From NCBI GenBank assembly GCA_017993505.1, contig JAGOMP010000009.1:1-63341 (forward strand): a stretch of DNA of 63,341 bases, written 5' to 3'. The notes below the pieces were generated by a model, which saw only the letters and a program-made list of their open reading frames with translations, had not been told where the DNA came from and did not search any database. This document shows positions 35,076 through 44,350 of this stretch, in pieces. The stretch is from Planctomycetota bacterium (GTDB lineage Bacteria > Planctomycetota > Uabimicrobiia > Uabimicrobiales > JABWCH01). Positions within the stretch are counted from its first letter, which is position 1. Each line of letters begins with the position of its first letter. The position numbers and the translations under genes were made by a program.

Positions 35076-36929
35076 GTGAAACGAAAAAAACTAGAAAAAA
35101 TGAATTTTAAAATCTATTTCCGCCTTTTAGGGTATACAAAAAAATATTTAAAACTTATCATAATTTGTATTCTTTTATCTTTTTTGATTTCTTTATTGCA
35201 TTTTGCCTCACTTTCTATGATTAATCCATTAGGAGATATTTTATTTAATCCAGAAGGTCAAAAAACTATTTTAAAGAAGTTAGATATGCTGGGAGAATTT
35301 GGAATTTCCATCAAAACATTGATTGAAACACATGTCTTACAGTCTCCCTATACAACATTATGGTACGTTATGATCATAGCATTAGTTTTGATTGCTTTAA
35401 AAAATATGATTCGCTTTTTTCAAGAATATTTAACAGGATATGTAACGAATAGAGTGATGATTGATGTATCCAATCAACTTTTTGCACGAGTGGAACGTCT
35501 ACCAACCAGTTATTTTTCCAGAGAGGGAATGGGCGAAATTGCTTCTCGGTTTGTGAATGACATTCCGTCTATGGCGAATGGTGTAAAAAGTTTATTTGGG
35601 AAAGCCATTCGAGAACCTTTAAAAGCACTTGCTTCGATCATTCTTGCAGCTTTGATCAATTGGAAGTTGACAATTTTTACTTTTGTTGTATTTCCTTTAG
35701 CAGCAGTCTGTCTGCGTACATTAGGAAAAAAGGTCAAACGAGGAGCTAAAAAAACATTACAAAAACGTGCCAACATTATGTCTTTTTTACAAGAAGCATT
35801 TGGTGGAATTAAAGTAGTGAAGTCGTATCAAATGGAAGATGCTCTCCAAGAAAAATTTGCACAAGAAAATAAAAAATTATTGAAGTATCAATTAAAAGTT
35901 GTGGTTGCAGATTCTGCTACAAGTCCTATTATGGAGACATTAATAGTGGCTGCAGGTGTGTTGATTCTTGGTTTTTCAGCAAATTTAGTGATAGAAGGTT
36001 ATTTAACTACAGGCGAATTTTGTGCTTTTTATGCTGCTTTAGGAACTATGTTTGATCCTATTCGAAAATTAGCAGATTTAAACAATACAATTGCCACTTC
36101 CATTGCTGGCGGAGAACGAGTTTTTGAACTTATGGATCGCGAACCAGAAAATTTAAAAGCAAGCAATGCATATGATTTGCAAGTGATTTCTAATCAAATT
36201 TCTTTTGACCATGTTTGTTTTTCCTATGAACCAAATAAACCTATTTTAAAAGATGTAACATTCACAGTAAAAAAAGGAGAAAAAATTGCCTTAGTAGGTC
36301 GCTCTGGTGCTGGAAAAACTACATTGATTTCCTTAATCCCTCGCTTTTATGATTTAGATTCTGGAAAAATTTTAATAGATGACCATAATATTGCAGAAAT
36401 AAGTCTAGATTCTTTGCGTTCTCATATTGGTCTTGTTACACAAGAAGCCTTTTTATTCAACGATACAATTGCAAATAATATTGCAGCCAATACAGAAATC
36501 AATGATTTGGCCAACATTATACAAGCTGCAGAATCTGCATATGCACATTCTTTTATTAAAGATTTGTCGAATCAATATAATACATTGTATGGTGCAAATG
36601 GAATTGATCTTTCAGGCGGACAAAAACATCGTATTTCTTTAGCTCGAGCTATGTACAAACAACCAGAAATCTTGATTTTAGACGAAGCTATGGCAAATTT
36701 AGATGCAGAAAGCGAATCATATATTTTAGACGCTTTAGAAACATTTACAAAAGATAGAACAACATTTATCATTGCACATCGTTTTTCTACAATTGAAAAT
36801 GTCGATAAAATTGTGGTATTAGATGAAGGGCGTCTCATTGGATTTGACTCCCATAAAGAATTGATAAAAACAAATGACTTATATCGACACCTTTATGAAC
36901 GCCAAGTCCATCAAAGTATTCTTGCCTAA
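35076..36929 (+). CDS. ABC exporter of the MsbA type (fused membrane and ATPase domains)
   Basis: A 617-aa half-transporter. Six transmembrane segments fill about residues 20-325; the ATPase domain follows with Walker A GRSGAGKTT (about 408), signature LSGGQKHRISLARAM (about 511) and Walker B ILILDEAMANLD (about 531), plus the switch His in IIAHRFSTIENV. Relatives move lipid A core, lipids or peptides out across the inner membrane; lipid export is likely because the window also has an LptD-like gene, but the cargo is not provable here. Start is GTG 35076 with GGGAG upstream; ATG 35100 is an alternative. A hairpin follows the stop. Confidence 0.9.
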   Translation: MKRKKLEKMNFKIYFRLLGYTKKYLKLIIICILLSFLISLLHFASLSMINPLGDILFNPEGQKTILKKLDMLGEFGISIKTLIETHVLQSPYTTLWYVMIIALVLIALKNMIRFFQEYLTGYVTNRVMIDVSNQLFARVERLPTSYFSREGMGEIASRFVNDIPSMANGVKSLFGKAIREPLKALASIILAALINWKLTIFTFVVFPLAAVCLRTLGKKVKRGAKKTLQKRANIMSFLQEAFGGIKVVKSYQMEDALQEKFAQENKKLLKYQLKVVVADSATSPIMETLIVAAGVLILGFSANLVIEGYLTTGEFCAFYAALGTMFDPIRKLADLNNTIATSIAGGERVFELMDREPENLKASNAYDLQVISNQISFDHVCFSYEPNKPILKDVTFTVKKGEKIALVGRSGAGKTTLISLIPRFYDLDSGKILIDDHNIAEISLDSLRSHIGLVTQEAFLFNDTIANNIAANTEINDLANIIQAAESAYAHSFIKDLSNQYNTLYGANGIDLSGGQKHRISLARAMYKQPEILILDEAMANLDAESESYILDALETFTKDRTTFIIAHRFSTIENVDKIVVLDEGRLIGFDSHKELIKTNDLYRHLYERQVHQSILA

Positions 36930-36936
36930 ATTTTTT

Positions 36937-36973
36937 CTAACAAGGGAAAACTCCCTTGTTAGTCCAATCTTTT
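36937..36973 (+). terminator. Hairpin after the ABC exporter gene
   Basis: CTAACAAGGG (36937-36946) pairs perfectly with CCCTTGTTAG (36953-36962), 6-nt loop, followed by TCCAATCTTTT. The T-run is broken, so termination may be partial. Confidence 0.65.
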
Positions 36974-36994
36974 AAAAAGCATTCTATTTTTAAC

Positions 36995-37022
36995 TAGCAA
37001 TTCATATTTTGTATTGTATAAT
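36995..37022 (+). promoter_or_regulatory. Possible promoter of the 37121-45909 run
   Basis: TATAAT at 37017-37022, preceded by TTG, lies 16 bp after a TAGCAA (36995-37000). The -10 is consensus; the -35 is not. The gene run begins at 37121. A similar TTGTATAAT occurs at 57838-57846 before the 1511-aa gene. Confidence 0.4.
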
Positions 37023-37085
37023 AAAACAAATAAATATATGCATTTGATTGTTCCTTTTTATAAATTTCAACCATCAAAAAGGAGG

Positions 37086-37112
37086 GACTAGACTCCATTT
37101 GAGTTCTTAGTC
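37086..37112 (+). promoter_or_regulatory. Hairpin between Shine-Dalgarno and start codon (3)
   Basis: GGAGGG at 37081-37086 is followed by a two-part stem: GACTA 37086-37090 with TAGTC 37108-37112, and ACTC 37092-37095 with GAGT 37101-37104, with a 5-nt loop. Eight bases later comes ATG 37121. Linear distance from Shine-Dalgarno to ATG is about 35 nt. Confidence 0.55.
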
Positions 37113-37120
37113 AATTGATT

Positions 37121-37756
37121 ATGAAAAGATTGTTTTATATTTTTTTTGTAGTATGTTTGTGCATAAGTTGTGGTCAAACAGCTGAAAAAAAATCTTATGA
37201 ATATAAAGCCAATACAAAACCAATAAAAGTAGCTTCGTATGAAATCATGGACCAAGGACGCTGTCTCGGATTTGTTTATAAATATAAATATGAACGCCCT
37301 AATGGTGAATTACGCCATTATTATACTATCCAAGATATCAATGACATTATGATTGGATATGTAGGAGAACATGGTAGAACGATTGCATATACAAAATCAG
37401 GAGAAGAAAATTTAGGGAATAATCCTTTAGACTTAGCAGTGCAAAAAATCATGTATACTTCTTCAAATATGAAATTATATTTTGCAGGTACTACTCGAGA
37501 ACCTATATTAGAACATCAAAAAATTGCTTCGCGAAAGCGTACTGTTAGAGAAGATTTTACATTAAGTGCTCGCAGACCTAGTACGTCAAAAAAACAGAAA
37601 ACAACAGAGACTGAAAAAGATAACGATAGCGAGGAAGGAAGCGTAAAATTTGATGACGATGAAGATAGCTACGAATATGAAAGCGACGAAGACGAAGGCG
37701 ATGAAGACGACGGTGAGAGAGAAGATTGGGGTGATATTGATAACGAAGAATGGTAA
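37121..37756 (+). CDS. Predicted lipoprotein with acidic C-terminal tail
   Basis: A 211-aa protein with a lipoprotein signal (FYIFFVVCLCISC, Cys about residue 17). Residues about 30-125 form a folded-looking beta-rich domain with a short YTIQDINDIMIGYVGEHGR segment. The last 60 residues are Lys/Thr-rich and then almost wholly Asp/Glu (DDDEDSYEYESDEDEGDEDD), probably disordered and possibly metal- or cation-binding. I place the start at ATG 37121; a TTG at 37115 is in frame. It opens a compact same-strand run of eight genes. No family recognised. Confidence 0.65.
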   Translation: MKRLFYIFFVVCLCISCGQTAEKKSYEYKANTKPIKVASYEIMDQGRCLGFVYKYKYERPNGELRHYYTIQDINDIMIGYVGEHGRTIAYTKSGEENLGNNPLDLAVQKIMYTSSNMKLYFAGTTREPILEHQKIASRKRTVREDFTLSARRPSTSKKQKTTETEKDNDSEEGSVKFDDDEDSYEYESDEDEGDEDDGEREDWGDIDNEEW

Positions 37757-37776
37757 AATTCTTAGGAGGGTTTGAA

Positions 37777-38379
37777 ATGCGTCCAATGATTTCTTATATA
37801 TTTTGTTGTGTTTTGATGTTTTGTTTTGTTTCTTGTGCTTCCCATGTAGAAATACAGAAATCAGAAGAAGAATTCCTTCAACCTAGAGCAGATCATCGTT
37901 TATCTGCTGAGGAAGAGTCGCAAAAAATAGAACAAGCCAAAAATACACCTTCAGGATCTCCTGTAGGAGCTGCTGTTCAGACTATGAAAAAAGCAGAGTC
38001 AGAAATGTTGGCAACATTAGAATTATTGCAACAATTAAAAACAGGAGACCAAGTTTTAGATTGTCGCAATGATCTACAAAATTCTTTACAAAAAATTCAA
38101 ACCTTTTTTAAGCCTGATCCTATTGTTTGTGACGATGTTTCTTTTTGGTTTTTTACAGACAAAGGTCGAGTAGGAATTTTTGAAGAAGATGGAGCTTTAT
38201 TTTCTTGCACCATTGGGCTGTTTATGAATTTAAAGCAACTTACTGCTGTACAATATCGTGGTGATACTGTAGTGGAAACAGAATTTTATGTAGACTCTCA
38301 GAAAAAAGAATTAATGATCCATCGATATGTAGACCGAACTTTAATGCAGAATGAAAATTATACTTTAGCCAAAGATTAG
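37777..38379 (+). CDS. Predicted lipoprotein
   Basis: A 200-aa protein. Start ATG 37777 is chosen because AGGAGGG lies 6 nt before it and it opens a lipoprotein signal (CCVLMFCFVSC, Cys about residue 20). A helical Gln/Glu-rich stretch (about 35-100, with LATLELLQQLKTGDQ) precedes a beta-rich C-terminal domain (SFWFFTDKGRVGIFEEDGALFSC). No family recognised. It lies 20 bp after the acidic-tail lipoprotein gene. Confidence 0.65.
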   Translation: MRPMISYIFCCVLMFCFVSCASHVEIQKSEEEFLQPRADHRLSAEEESQKIEQAKNTPSGSPVGAAVQTMKKAESEMLATLELLQQLKTGDQVLDCRNDLQNSLQKIQTFFKPDPIVCDDVSFWFFTDKGRVGIFEEDGALFSCTIGLFMNLKQLTAVQYRGDTVVETEFYVDSQKKELMIHRYVDRTLMQNENYTLAKD

Positions 38380-38388
38380 GAGTTTCTA

Positions 38389-39099
38389 ATGAGATATTTT
38401 ATATTGGTTTGCGTTGTTATCCTATTTTGTAATGGATGTAGTTTGCTAGAACCAAAATGTACCCATTTAGAAACAAAAGTTCAAAATTTAGAAAAAGAAA
38501 AAATAGACTTGCAAACACAACATACAAATTTAGAAAAAGAAAATGTAAATTTACTAGAACAAAACAAAGAGTTACGTTCTAAAGGTAATTCTCTTGTTAA
38601 AGAATTACAAAAGATGCTCAAAACCAATGAAACCTTAAGTAAAACAAATCAAGAATTGATCAAAAAAAATGCAGAATTTTATCAAAATTATTTTGATCAT
38701 CAAAATGCACAATTTCAAAAAGATAGTGATTGGTTGAGCAAAGCAGAAGAATATTTCAGTGATCAAGAGGAAGACGAAGGTTATATCCCAACTAAAAAAC
38801 AAACAAAAAAAACAGAAATAGAATCTTTTGAAGAAGAAATGGAATCAGCATTTCAAGACACATTAAAGAAAGAAAAAACAGAAACAAAGGCAGAACTACA
38901 AGATGCAGTAAGTAGTGAAAAATTATTAGATTCTCTTTCTGAATATCGTTTGCATTTGATTAAAAACAATCTTTGGACTGCCTCAGATGAAAGAAAATAT
39001 TTAAATTTTGAAATAAAATTAAAAGATTCTAAAGTATCAAATACTATCCTCGCAGAGGCAACGAAATTTCAAAAGGAATTAGAGGTAAGAACTCATTAA
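38389..39099 (+). CDS. Coiled-coil lipoprotein
   Basis: A 236-aa predicted lipoprotein (ILVCVVILFCNGC, Cys about residue 17). Residues about 24-110 show long heptad patterns (LETKVQNLEKEKIDLQTQ, LEKENVNLLEQNKEL) typical of a parallel coiled coil. An acidic hinge and a second helical segment follow. It resembles murein-lipoprotein-like spacers only in general plan. Nine bp separate it from the genes on either side. Confidence 0.7.
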   Translation: MRYFILVCVVILFCNGCSLLEPKCTHLETKVQNLEKEKIDLQTQHTNLEKENVNLLEQNKELRSKGNSLVKELQKMLKTNETLSKTNQELIKKNAEFYQNYFDHQNAQFQKDSDWLSKAEEYFSDQEEDEGYIPTKKQTKKTEIESFEEEMESAFQDTLKKEKTETKAELQDAVSSEKLLDSLSEYRLHLIKNNLWTASDERKYLNFEIKLKDSKVSNTILAEATKFQKELEVRTH

Positions 39100-39108
39100 G
39101 GGGGAATC

Positions 39109-41226
39109 ATGTATTTATCTGAAGAACGGAAATCTCAATTATTGGCACGTCATTCTGCTTTATTGGAATTGTCTAAATATTTAGATGTCAAAGATGAATC
39201 TCAATGGCTAAATTATGTTAAGAATGTATTTTTGTTTGAAAAAAATTTAGAATCTTCTAAAGATCCCAGCTATGCACAAAGTTTATTGTTTACAGATTTA
39301 TTATCTTCTGATAAGCAACTAAAAAAAGTGATTTTATCAAAAGAATGGCAAAAAGCCAATGAATATTTTACTCTATCTCACAATGCAACTGATTTATTAG
39401 ACACATTTTATCAATTAGAAATTGGTAATTTAGAGTGCACAGAAAAAAATAAATTACTGCGAACAAAATTAATTCGCAATGCCTTCTTTATTCAAGATGT
39501 CAAAGGTCAAGTGCAACATAATAAAGTTGCATTATCTTTTGTATTTTCTGAAAATACTCCTCGTTGGGACATTGAACATATTGAATGGAATATTCAAGAA
39601 CAGCAAGGTGAATCTGTATTGGTAGGAGTCCCTTATATTTCTTTAGGTATGCCTAAACCTGATGGCAATGAAATGTATCGTGAAATTTTTGCAGTGACAG
39701 GATCAGAAAAAAAAGCTGTTGCTATTCTAGGCGTACAAAGTTTATTATGGAATAACCAACCTATGCGAATTACTGCAAAAGAGGTGATGGATAAACTACC
39801 TAATGACATCGATAAATTAAAAGAATTAGCAAATAAATTACCAGCTGATTTAAAACGTGTCTTTCAAACTTGGCTACAGCGTGATGTATTGGAACGTGAA
39901 TTTACAAAAACAGGTTTATCGTTTTTATGCGATATGCTATATTGTTTTTCTCAAAGTGGTTATAAAAAAGAAGAAGTGTACTTATTGGATCGATTTGATA
40001 CATTTGGTTTTCGTTTAGATAAAGTATCTAAAACAACGGGCTATGATTTTTCTGCTACTGTTCCTTTACATGAAACAATCTATAGCAAACCAACAATTTC
40101 TTGCTATATTCCTAAAGACAATGTTTGGGAAGAGTTATTGACAGGCAAAGCCAGCATTTCAGCAGGTCCTGTGCCACCTTTTTTACAAGAAGTGTACCAT
40201 TTAGTTGGTATTGGAAAATTACAACCACGACCAGAGGATTTTCAAGCAGTAAAAGATTTATTTTTATTCATCCAATATGGTGAAAAAGTACCAAAACCTC
40301 CTATTCTTCCTATTTATAATGCTCTTCGACGCTGGTTAGAAGAATTGTCACGAAATGAAGAATATAAATATTTAGAAAAATTGTGTAATTTAGCGAGAAT
40401 ATTGCGACCTTATATTCATATTCCTTGTTTAGGTGAAAAACCATGTGGATTGCTTGACAGAGATCATAAAATCATATTAAAATTAGCACCTGATCAAAAG
40501 CCAGGCGTTATTATTGGCATTAAACAAGCTGGAATTTTAGTTCCTGAAGAACGATTGCCTTTATGTTTACCTGGAGTATATTGGGTTGCACGCCAACAAA
40601 CATGTTTAGAAAAGTTGCTAGAAATGAATTCTGGCATGATTTTAGAAGCACCTGAAGAAATTCGAGATGCTTGGAAAATTTTAGGAAAAGAAGTCCAAAA
40701 AGATGCTTTGCTCGTATTTTTAAATTATTTATTGGCAGATATAGGAAAACTTCCTATTGAACAATGGGAAATGATTTGCAACACTATCAAAGATTGGAAT
40801 AATTCTCAAGAAAAACCTATCCCTTTCTTAGCAGCTAAGCTAATTACGTACGAAGAATTTCAAGAATTGGAATCAAACAAAGAATATCGTATCAAATTAG
40901 CTCATACTTTGAAAGTGGGAGAAGGTACTGTAATTTCACAAGAATTGACAGCAGAACAATGCATCATTGTTTTAGGAAGTGGAGTACCACCTAAATTGTT
41001 ACAATCCATTGAAACATTATATAAATGGGCTGTGGAACGAAAATTTATGGCACCAGAAAATACGATTGAGGCTATACGTTGTCGTTTAAAAACGTTCTTA
41101 GAATCAAAAGAACAAATTCAACCTTTACAAGAATTAATTGTTTTTTGTAAAACATCAGCAGAATTTGAAACTGTTAAAGAAGATGTTGAAATCTTAGAAG
41201 GATGGCTTTCAGAAACGCAGAAATAA
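39109..41226 (+). CDS. Unknown 705-aa cytoplasmic protein
   Basis: I do not recognise this protein. No signal peptide, membrane segment or enzyme motif is visible. The sequence is mixed alpha/beta with a helical start (RKSQLLARHSALLELSKYL) and end, and a beta-rich centre (about 290-345, ATVPLHETIYSKPTISCYIP). GGGGGA precedes the ATG. It sits between envelope lipoprotein genes and an NtrC-type regulator gene, so it may be a cytoplasmic partner of either. Confidence 0.6.
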   Translation: MYLSEERKSQLLARHSALLELSKYLDVKDESQWLNYVKNVFLFEKNLESSKDPSYAQSLLFTDLLSSDKQLKKVILSKEWQKANEYFTLSHNATDLLDTFYQLEIGNLECTEKNKLLRTKLIRNAFFIQDVKGQVQHNKVALSFVFSENTPRWDIEHIEWNIQEQQGESVLVGVPYISLGMPKPDGNEMYREIFAVTGSEKKAVAILGVQSLLWNNQPMRITAKEVMDKLPNDIDKLKELANKLPADLKRVFQTWLQRDVLEREFTKTGLSFLCDMLYCFSQSGYKKEEVYLLDRFDTFGFRLDKVSKTTGYDFSATVPLHETIYSKPTISCYIPKDNVWEELLTGKASISAGPVPPFLQEVYHLVGIGKLQPRPEDFQAVKDLFLFIQYGEKVPKPPILPIYNALRRWLEELSRNEEYKYLEKLCNLARILRPYIHIPCLGEKPCGLLDRDHKIILKLAPDQKPGVIIGIKQAGILVPEERLPLCLPGVYWVARQQTCLEKLLEMNSGMILEAPEEIRDAWKILGKEVQKDALLVFLNYLLADIGKLPIEQWEMICNTIKDWNNSQEKPIPFLAAKLITYEEFQELESNKEYRIKLAHTLKVGEGTVISQELTAEQCIIVLGSGVPPKLLQSIETLYKWAVERKFMAPENTIEAIRCRLKTFLESKEQIQPLQELIVFCKTSAEFETVKEDVEILEGWLSETQK

Positions 41227-41253
41227 GAAGAAGTCTATTCGGAGAACGTTTCC

Positions 41254-42630
41254 ATGAGCACTATTTTAATAGTAGATGATGATCCAGATATTAGAGACAC
41301 ATTAGAAATGATTTTATTGGGAGAAGCGTACCAAGTTATCCAAGCTGAAAATGCCAAAGATGCTTTACGTCAACTTTCAGAACACACTATTGATGTGATG
41401 TTATTAGACAATAAAATGCCACCTGGAATGTGCGGATTAGAATTATTAGAAATTGTAAAAAAAAAATATCCTGATATGGAAGTCATTATGATTTCTGGCG
41501 TAGCTGGTATTGCAGATGCTGTGGAAGGCACAAAAAAAGGAGCATTTGATTTTTTAGAAAAACCACTAGATTTCCATAGAGTGTGCATCACAACAAAAAA
41601 TGCTTTAGAATGTCGACAAAAACGTTTAGAAAATCAAAATTTAAAACGGATTTTGCATCAAAAAATACAAATTATTGGCAATAGTACAGCCATTCAATCT
41701 ATGATGCAAAAATTAGATCGAATTGCACCATTGGAAGTTCGAGTTTTAATCACAGGAGAAACTGGGACTGGCAAAGAATTGATCAGTCAATATATCCACC
41801 ATCATTCCATGCGCAGTCAAGGTCCTTTTATTGCGATTAATTGTGCTGCTATTCCAGATACTTTGATTGAAAGCCATTTATTTGGTCATGTGAAAGGTGC
41901 TTTTACAGGTGCTTTGGAAGATCGAAAAGGGAAATTTGAAGAAGCCCAAAAAGGAACGATTTTTTTAGATGAAATTGGAGATATGAGTCTAACTGCCCAA
42001 GCAAAAATTTTACGTGTGCTAGAATCTAATTGTTGTTCTCGAGTAGGATCTAATAACAATATTTCGTTAGATATACGAGTGATTGCTGCTACCAATAAAG
42101 ATTTGCAAAAAGAGTGCCAAGAAGGAAATTTTCGAGAAGATTTATACCATCGCCTAAATGAAATGTCTATAGAACTTCCTGCTTTACGAGATAGAGAATC
42201 TGATGTTTTATTATTGGCTGATTATTTTTTATCTTATGATTCTCAAAAACATGGCATTGTAAGAAAAACATTTTCTAAAAAAGCAGAAGAAGTGTTGCTA
42301 CATTATTCTTGGCCTGGCAATGTTCGAGAATTGCAAAAATTAGTTACACGAGTTTTAATTTTAAGCGATGGACATGAAATCACTGATAAAGATATTGAAA
42401 AAGAATTGCACAAAAGCACAACTTTTTCTCCTAACAATGAATATGAAGATGTTTTTTTAGCTCAAACATATGAAGATTTTAAAAATCAAGCAGAAAAATT
42501 ATATTTATTAAAAAAATTAGAAGAAAATTCTTGGAATATGATGAAAACTGCAAAAAATTTAAATATACAGAGGAGTAACCTATATAAAAAAATGGATAAA
42601 TACGGCATTTCTAAGCCAGAAGAAGAATAA
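41254..42630 (+). CDS. NtrC-family sigma-54-dependent response regulator
   Basis: A 458-aa regulator. The receiver domain (1-120) has the acidic pocket (DDDPD at 8-12), phospho-acceptor D52 and conserved K103. The AAA+ domain (about 140-370) has Walker A GETGTGKE (168-175), the sigma-54 contact loop GAFTGA (215-220) and Walker B FLDE (237-240). A C-terminal Fis-type helix-turn-helix (AKNLNIQRSNLYKKM) binds DNA. All motifs are intact, so it should activate sigma-54 promoters when phosphorylated. No full histidine kinase is next to it; the kinase fragment at 12720 is the only HisKA protein in the window. Starts with GGAG at 9 nt. Confidence 0.95.
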   Translation: MSTILIVDDDPDIRDTLEMILLGEAYQVIQAENAKDALRQLSEHTIDVMLLDNKMPPGMCGLELLEIVKKKYPDMEVIMISGVAGIADAVEGTKKGAFDFLEKPLDFHRVCITTKNALECRQKRLENQNLKRILHQKIQIIGNSTAIQSMMQKLDRIAPLEVRVLITGETGTGKELISQYIHHHSMRSQGPFIAINCAAIPDTLIESHLFGHVKGAFTGALEDRKGKFEEAQKGTIFLDEIGDMSLTAQAKILRVLESNCCSRVGSNNNISLDIRVIAATNKDLQKECQEGNFREDLYHRLNEMSIELPALRDRESDVLLLADYFLSYDSQKHGIVRKTFSKKAEEVLLHYSWPGNVRELQKLVTRVLILSDGHEITDKDIEKELHKSTTFSPNNEYEDVFLAQTYEDFKNQAEKLYLLKKLEENSWNMMKTAKNLNIQRSNLYKKMDKYGISKPEEE

Positions 42631-42731
42631 ATAAAATCCATATAATTTGATAGTCTCACAAATCCGTAGAGTTGCATGACACTGAAAATATAAAAGACAA
42701 TCAGAAGTGAATAATACAAGGAATTTGTACA

Positions 42732-44342
42732 ATGGCGAATAGCGAGCAAAAGGTAAAAACAAAACGAATAACAGCAGATGAAAAAGAAAAAGAGTTACAA
42801 CAAAAAATTATTTTTTTAGAAAAACGACTACATGATACAGAAAAACTAGTCAAAGATATTCTTCAACAAACTCAGGAACAAAAATTAGAAACTTCATTTC
42901 ATGAAACATTTAGTCCATGGAAAACATTAACAGCCGCTGGTCGATTCATTATAAACAAACAACGTTGGAGTAATATTTGGATTCATTGTAAAAATTTATT
43001 TTTTTGGTCCATACAACGTTGCATTGATTTGGGAAAGTGGATAGGAAAATATTTCTTACTTATTTTTCAATGGTTAAAAACATTGTCTAAAAAAAGTTTA
43101 GAAACATATGGAATAAAAAAAGTGATCGGTTGTTGTTTAGGAATTTTCTTTGTCATTTTTCTTTTTATTTGGCAACCTTGGTCTCATTTTAATATTTCGA
43201 TTTCCATTACAAAAAAAGGCACAGACGAAGGCATCACAGAATATACAAACGAACGCATCACAGAATATAATGGGAAAACAGTAGTATACCCTGAGGAAAC
43301 TAGCGTAGTATCTACTAAAGATTATAATGTAGTATATCCTAAGGATAATAGTATAGCGTATCATGAAAAAAGGAACGTGGTAGTTCCTACAGTTTCTTCT
43401 CCTAAAGATTGGCATTTTACTAGCGATCCAGCAACAACAAATCCAATACTTCCTACGCCGGAAAAAGAAATTGTGCCAGAACAATTGGTAGCCCCTAAGC
43501 AAGAACAAATTGTTCAAAAACCTGTTGTACCTATTTCCATACCTCCCACATTCGAACGATTACTAGAACCTGAAGTGATAGAACAACCTGATGAAGCTGA
43601 CCGAGAACGATTGGCAGATCTTTTTGCAAGATCTGAAGATAAAAAATCTTTATTAAATCGAGTCGATGCCATTAGTGATTTAGCTGAAGATAATTCATTA
43701 GCAGCAGCACATCAGTTAATGATTTTATTAGATGATGAACACCCAGATATTCAATGGCAAGCAGCACGTGGTTTAAGCAAAATGAAGAAACGATACGTTC
43801 CTGCTGCAAAAAAATTAGCAAAAATTGTTCAAGATAAATCTTATTCTTTAGAATTGCGAAAGGAAGTCATTGTAGCCTTAGGAAGTATGGGAAGTGTGTA
43901 TGAGCAAGATTTATTATTTCAAATTTTAAATAATCCCAAAGAAGATGAAGAATTTAGAAATAATGCTATCACCGCCCTGAGTTTAATTGGTGATGGAGAA
44001 ATTGCAGGGAAATTAATGCCCTTTTTAGATGATCCTTCTATTTCGATTCGACAAAGTGTAATTACAACATTGGGGAATTTTTCCTATCCTTTTGCTACAA
44101 ATAAATTGCTACAGATTTTAGATACAGAAAAAGATTACAACATTCGTAAAGAAACGATCCAAGCATTAGGGAAAATTACAGATAAAGCACCTCAAATTGT
44201 TTCTTATCTAGTTGAAGCATGGCATAAAGAAAAAGACGAATCTTTAAAAATAGAAATTCGCAATTCTATTTCTGCTTTACTTTCTTCTAAAGAAATTCCT
44301 ACAGAAGTTGTAGAAGAGGCTCATAAAATTTTAATAAAGTAG
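42732..44342 (+). CDS. Membrane protein with coiled coil and HEAT repeats
   Basis: A 536-aa protein. Residues about 10-50 form a coiled coil, one transmembrane helix lies at about 130-152 (VIGCCLGIFFVIFLFIW), a Pro/Thr-rich linker with short YPEETSVV/YPKDNSIA-like repeats spans about 165-280, and HEAT repeats fill about 300-530 (VDAISDLAEDNSLAAAHQLM, IQWQAARGLSKMKKR, FRNNAITALSLIGDGEIA, IRQSVITTLGNFSYP, IRKETIQALGKITDKA). HEAT solenoids bind proteins, and these face outside the membrane if the topology is N-in. The Shine-Dalgarno (AAGGA) is weak and lies in the loop of a small hairpin (TACAA/TTGTA, 42713-42728). Function unknown. Confidence 0.75.
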   Translation: MANSEQKVKTKRITADEKEKELQQKIIFLEKRLHDTEKLVKDILQQTQEQKLETSFHETFSPWKTLTAAGRFIINKQRWSNIWIHCKNLFFWSIQRCIDLGKWIGKYFLLIFQWLKTLSKKSLETYGIKKVIGCCLGIFFVIFLFIWQPWSHFNISISITKKGTDEGITEYTNERITEYNGKTVVYPEETSVVSTKDYNVVYPKDNSIAYHEKRNVVVPTVSSPKDWHFTSDPATTNPILPTPEKEIVPEQLVAPKQEQIVQKPVVPISIPPTFERLLEPEVIEQPDEADRERLADLFARSEDKKSLLNRVDAISDLAEDNSLAAAHQLMILLDDEHPDIQWQAARGLSKMKKRYVPAAKKLAKIVQDKSYSLELRKEVIVALGSMGSVYEQDLLFQILNNPKEDEEFRNNAITALSLIGDGEIAGKLMPFLDDPSISIRQSVITTLGNFSYPFATNKLLQILDTEKDYNIRKETIQALGKITDKAPQIVSYLVEAWHKEKDESLKIEIRNSISALLSSKEIPTEVVEEAHKILIK

Positions 44343-44350
44343 GAGTAGAT

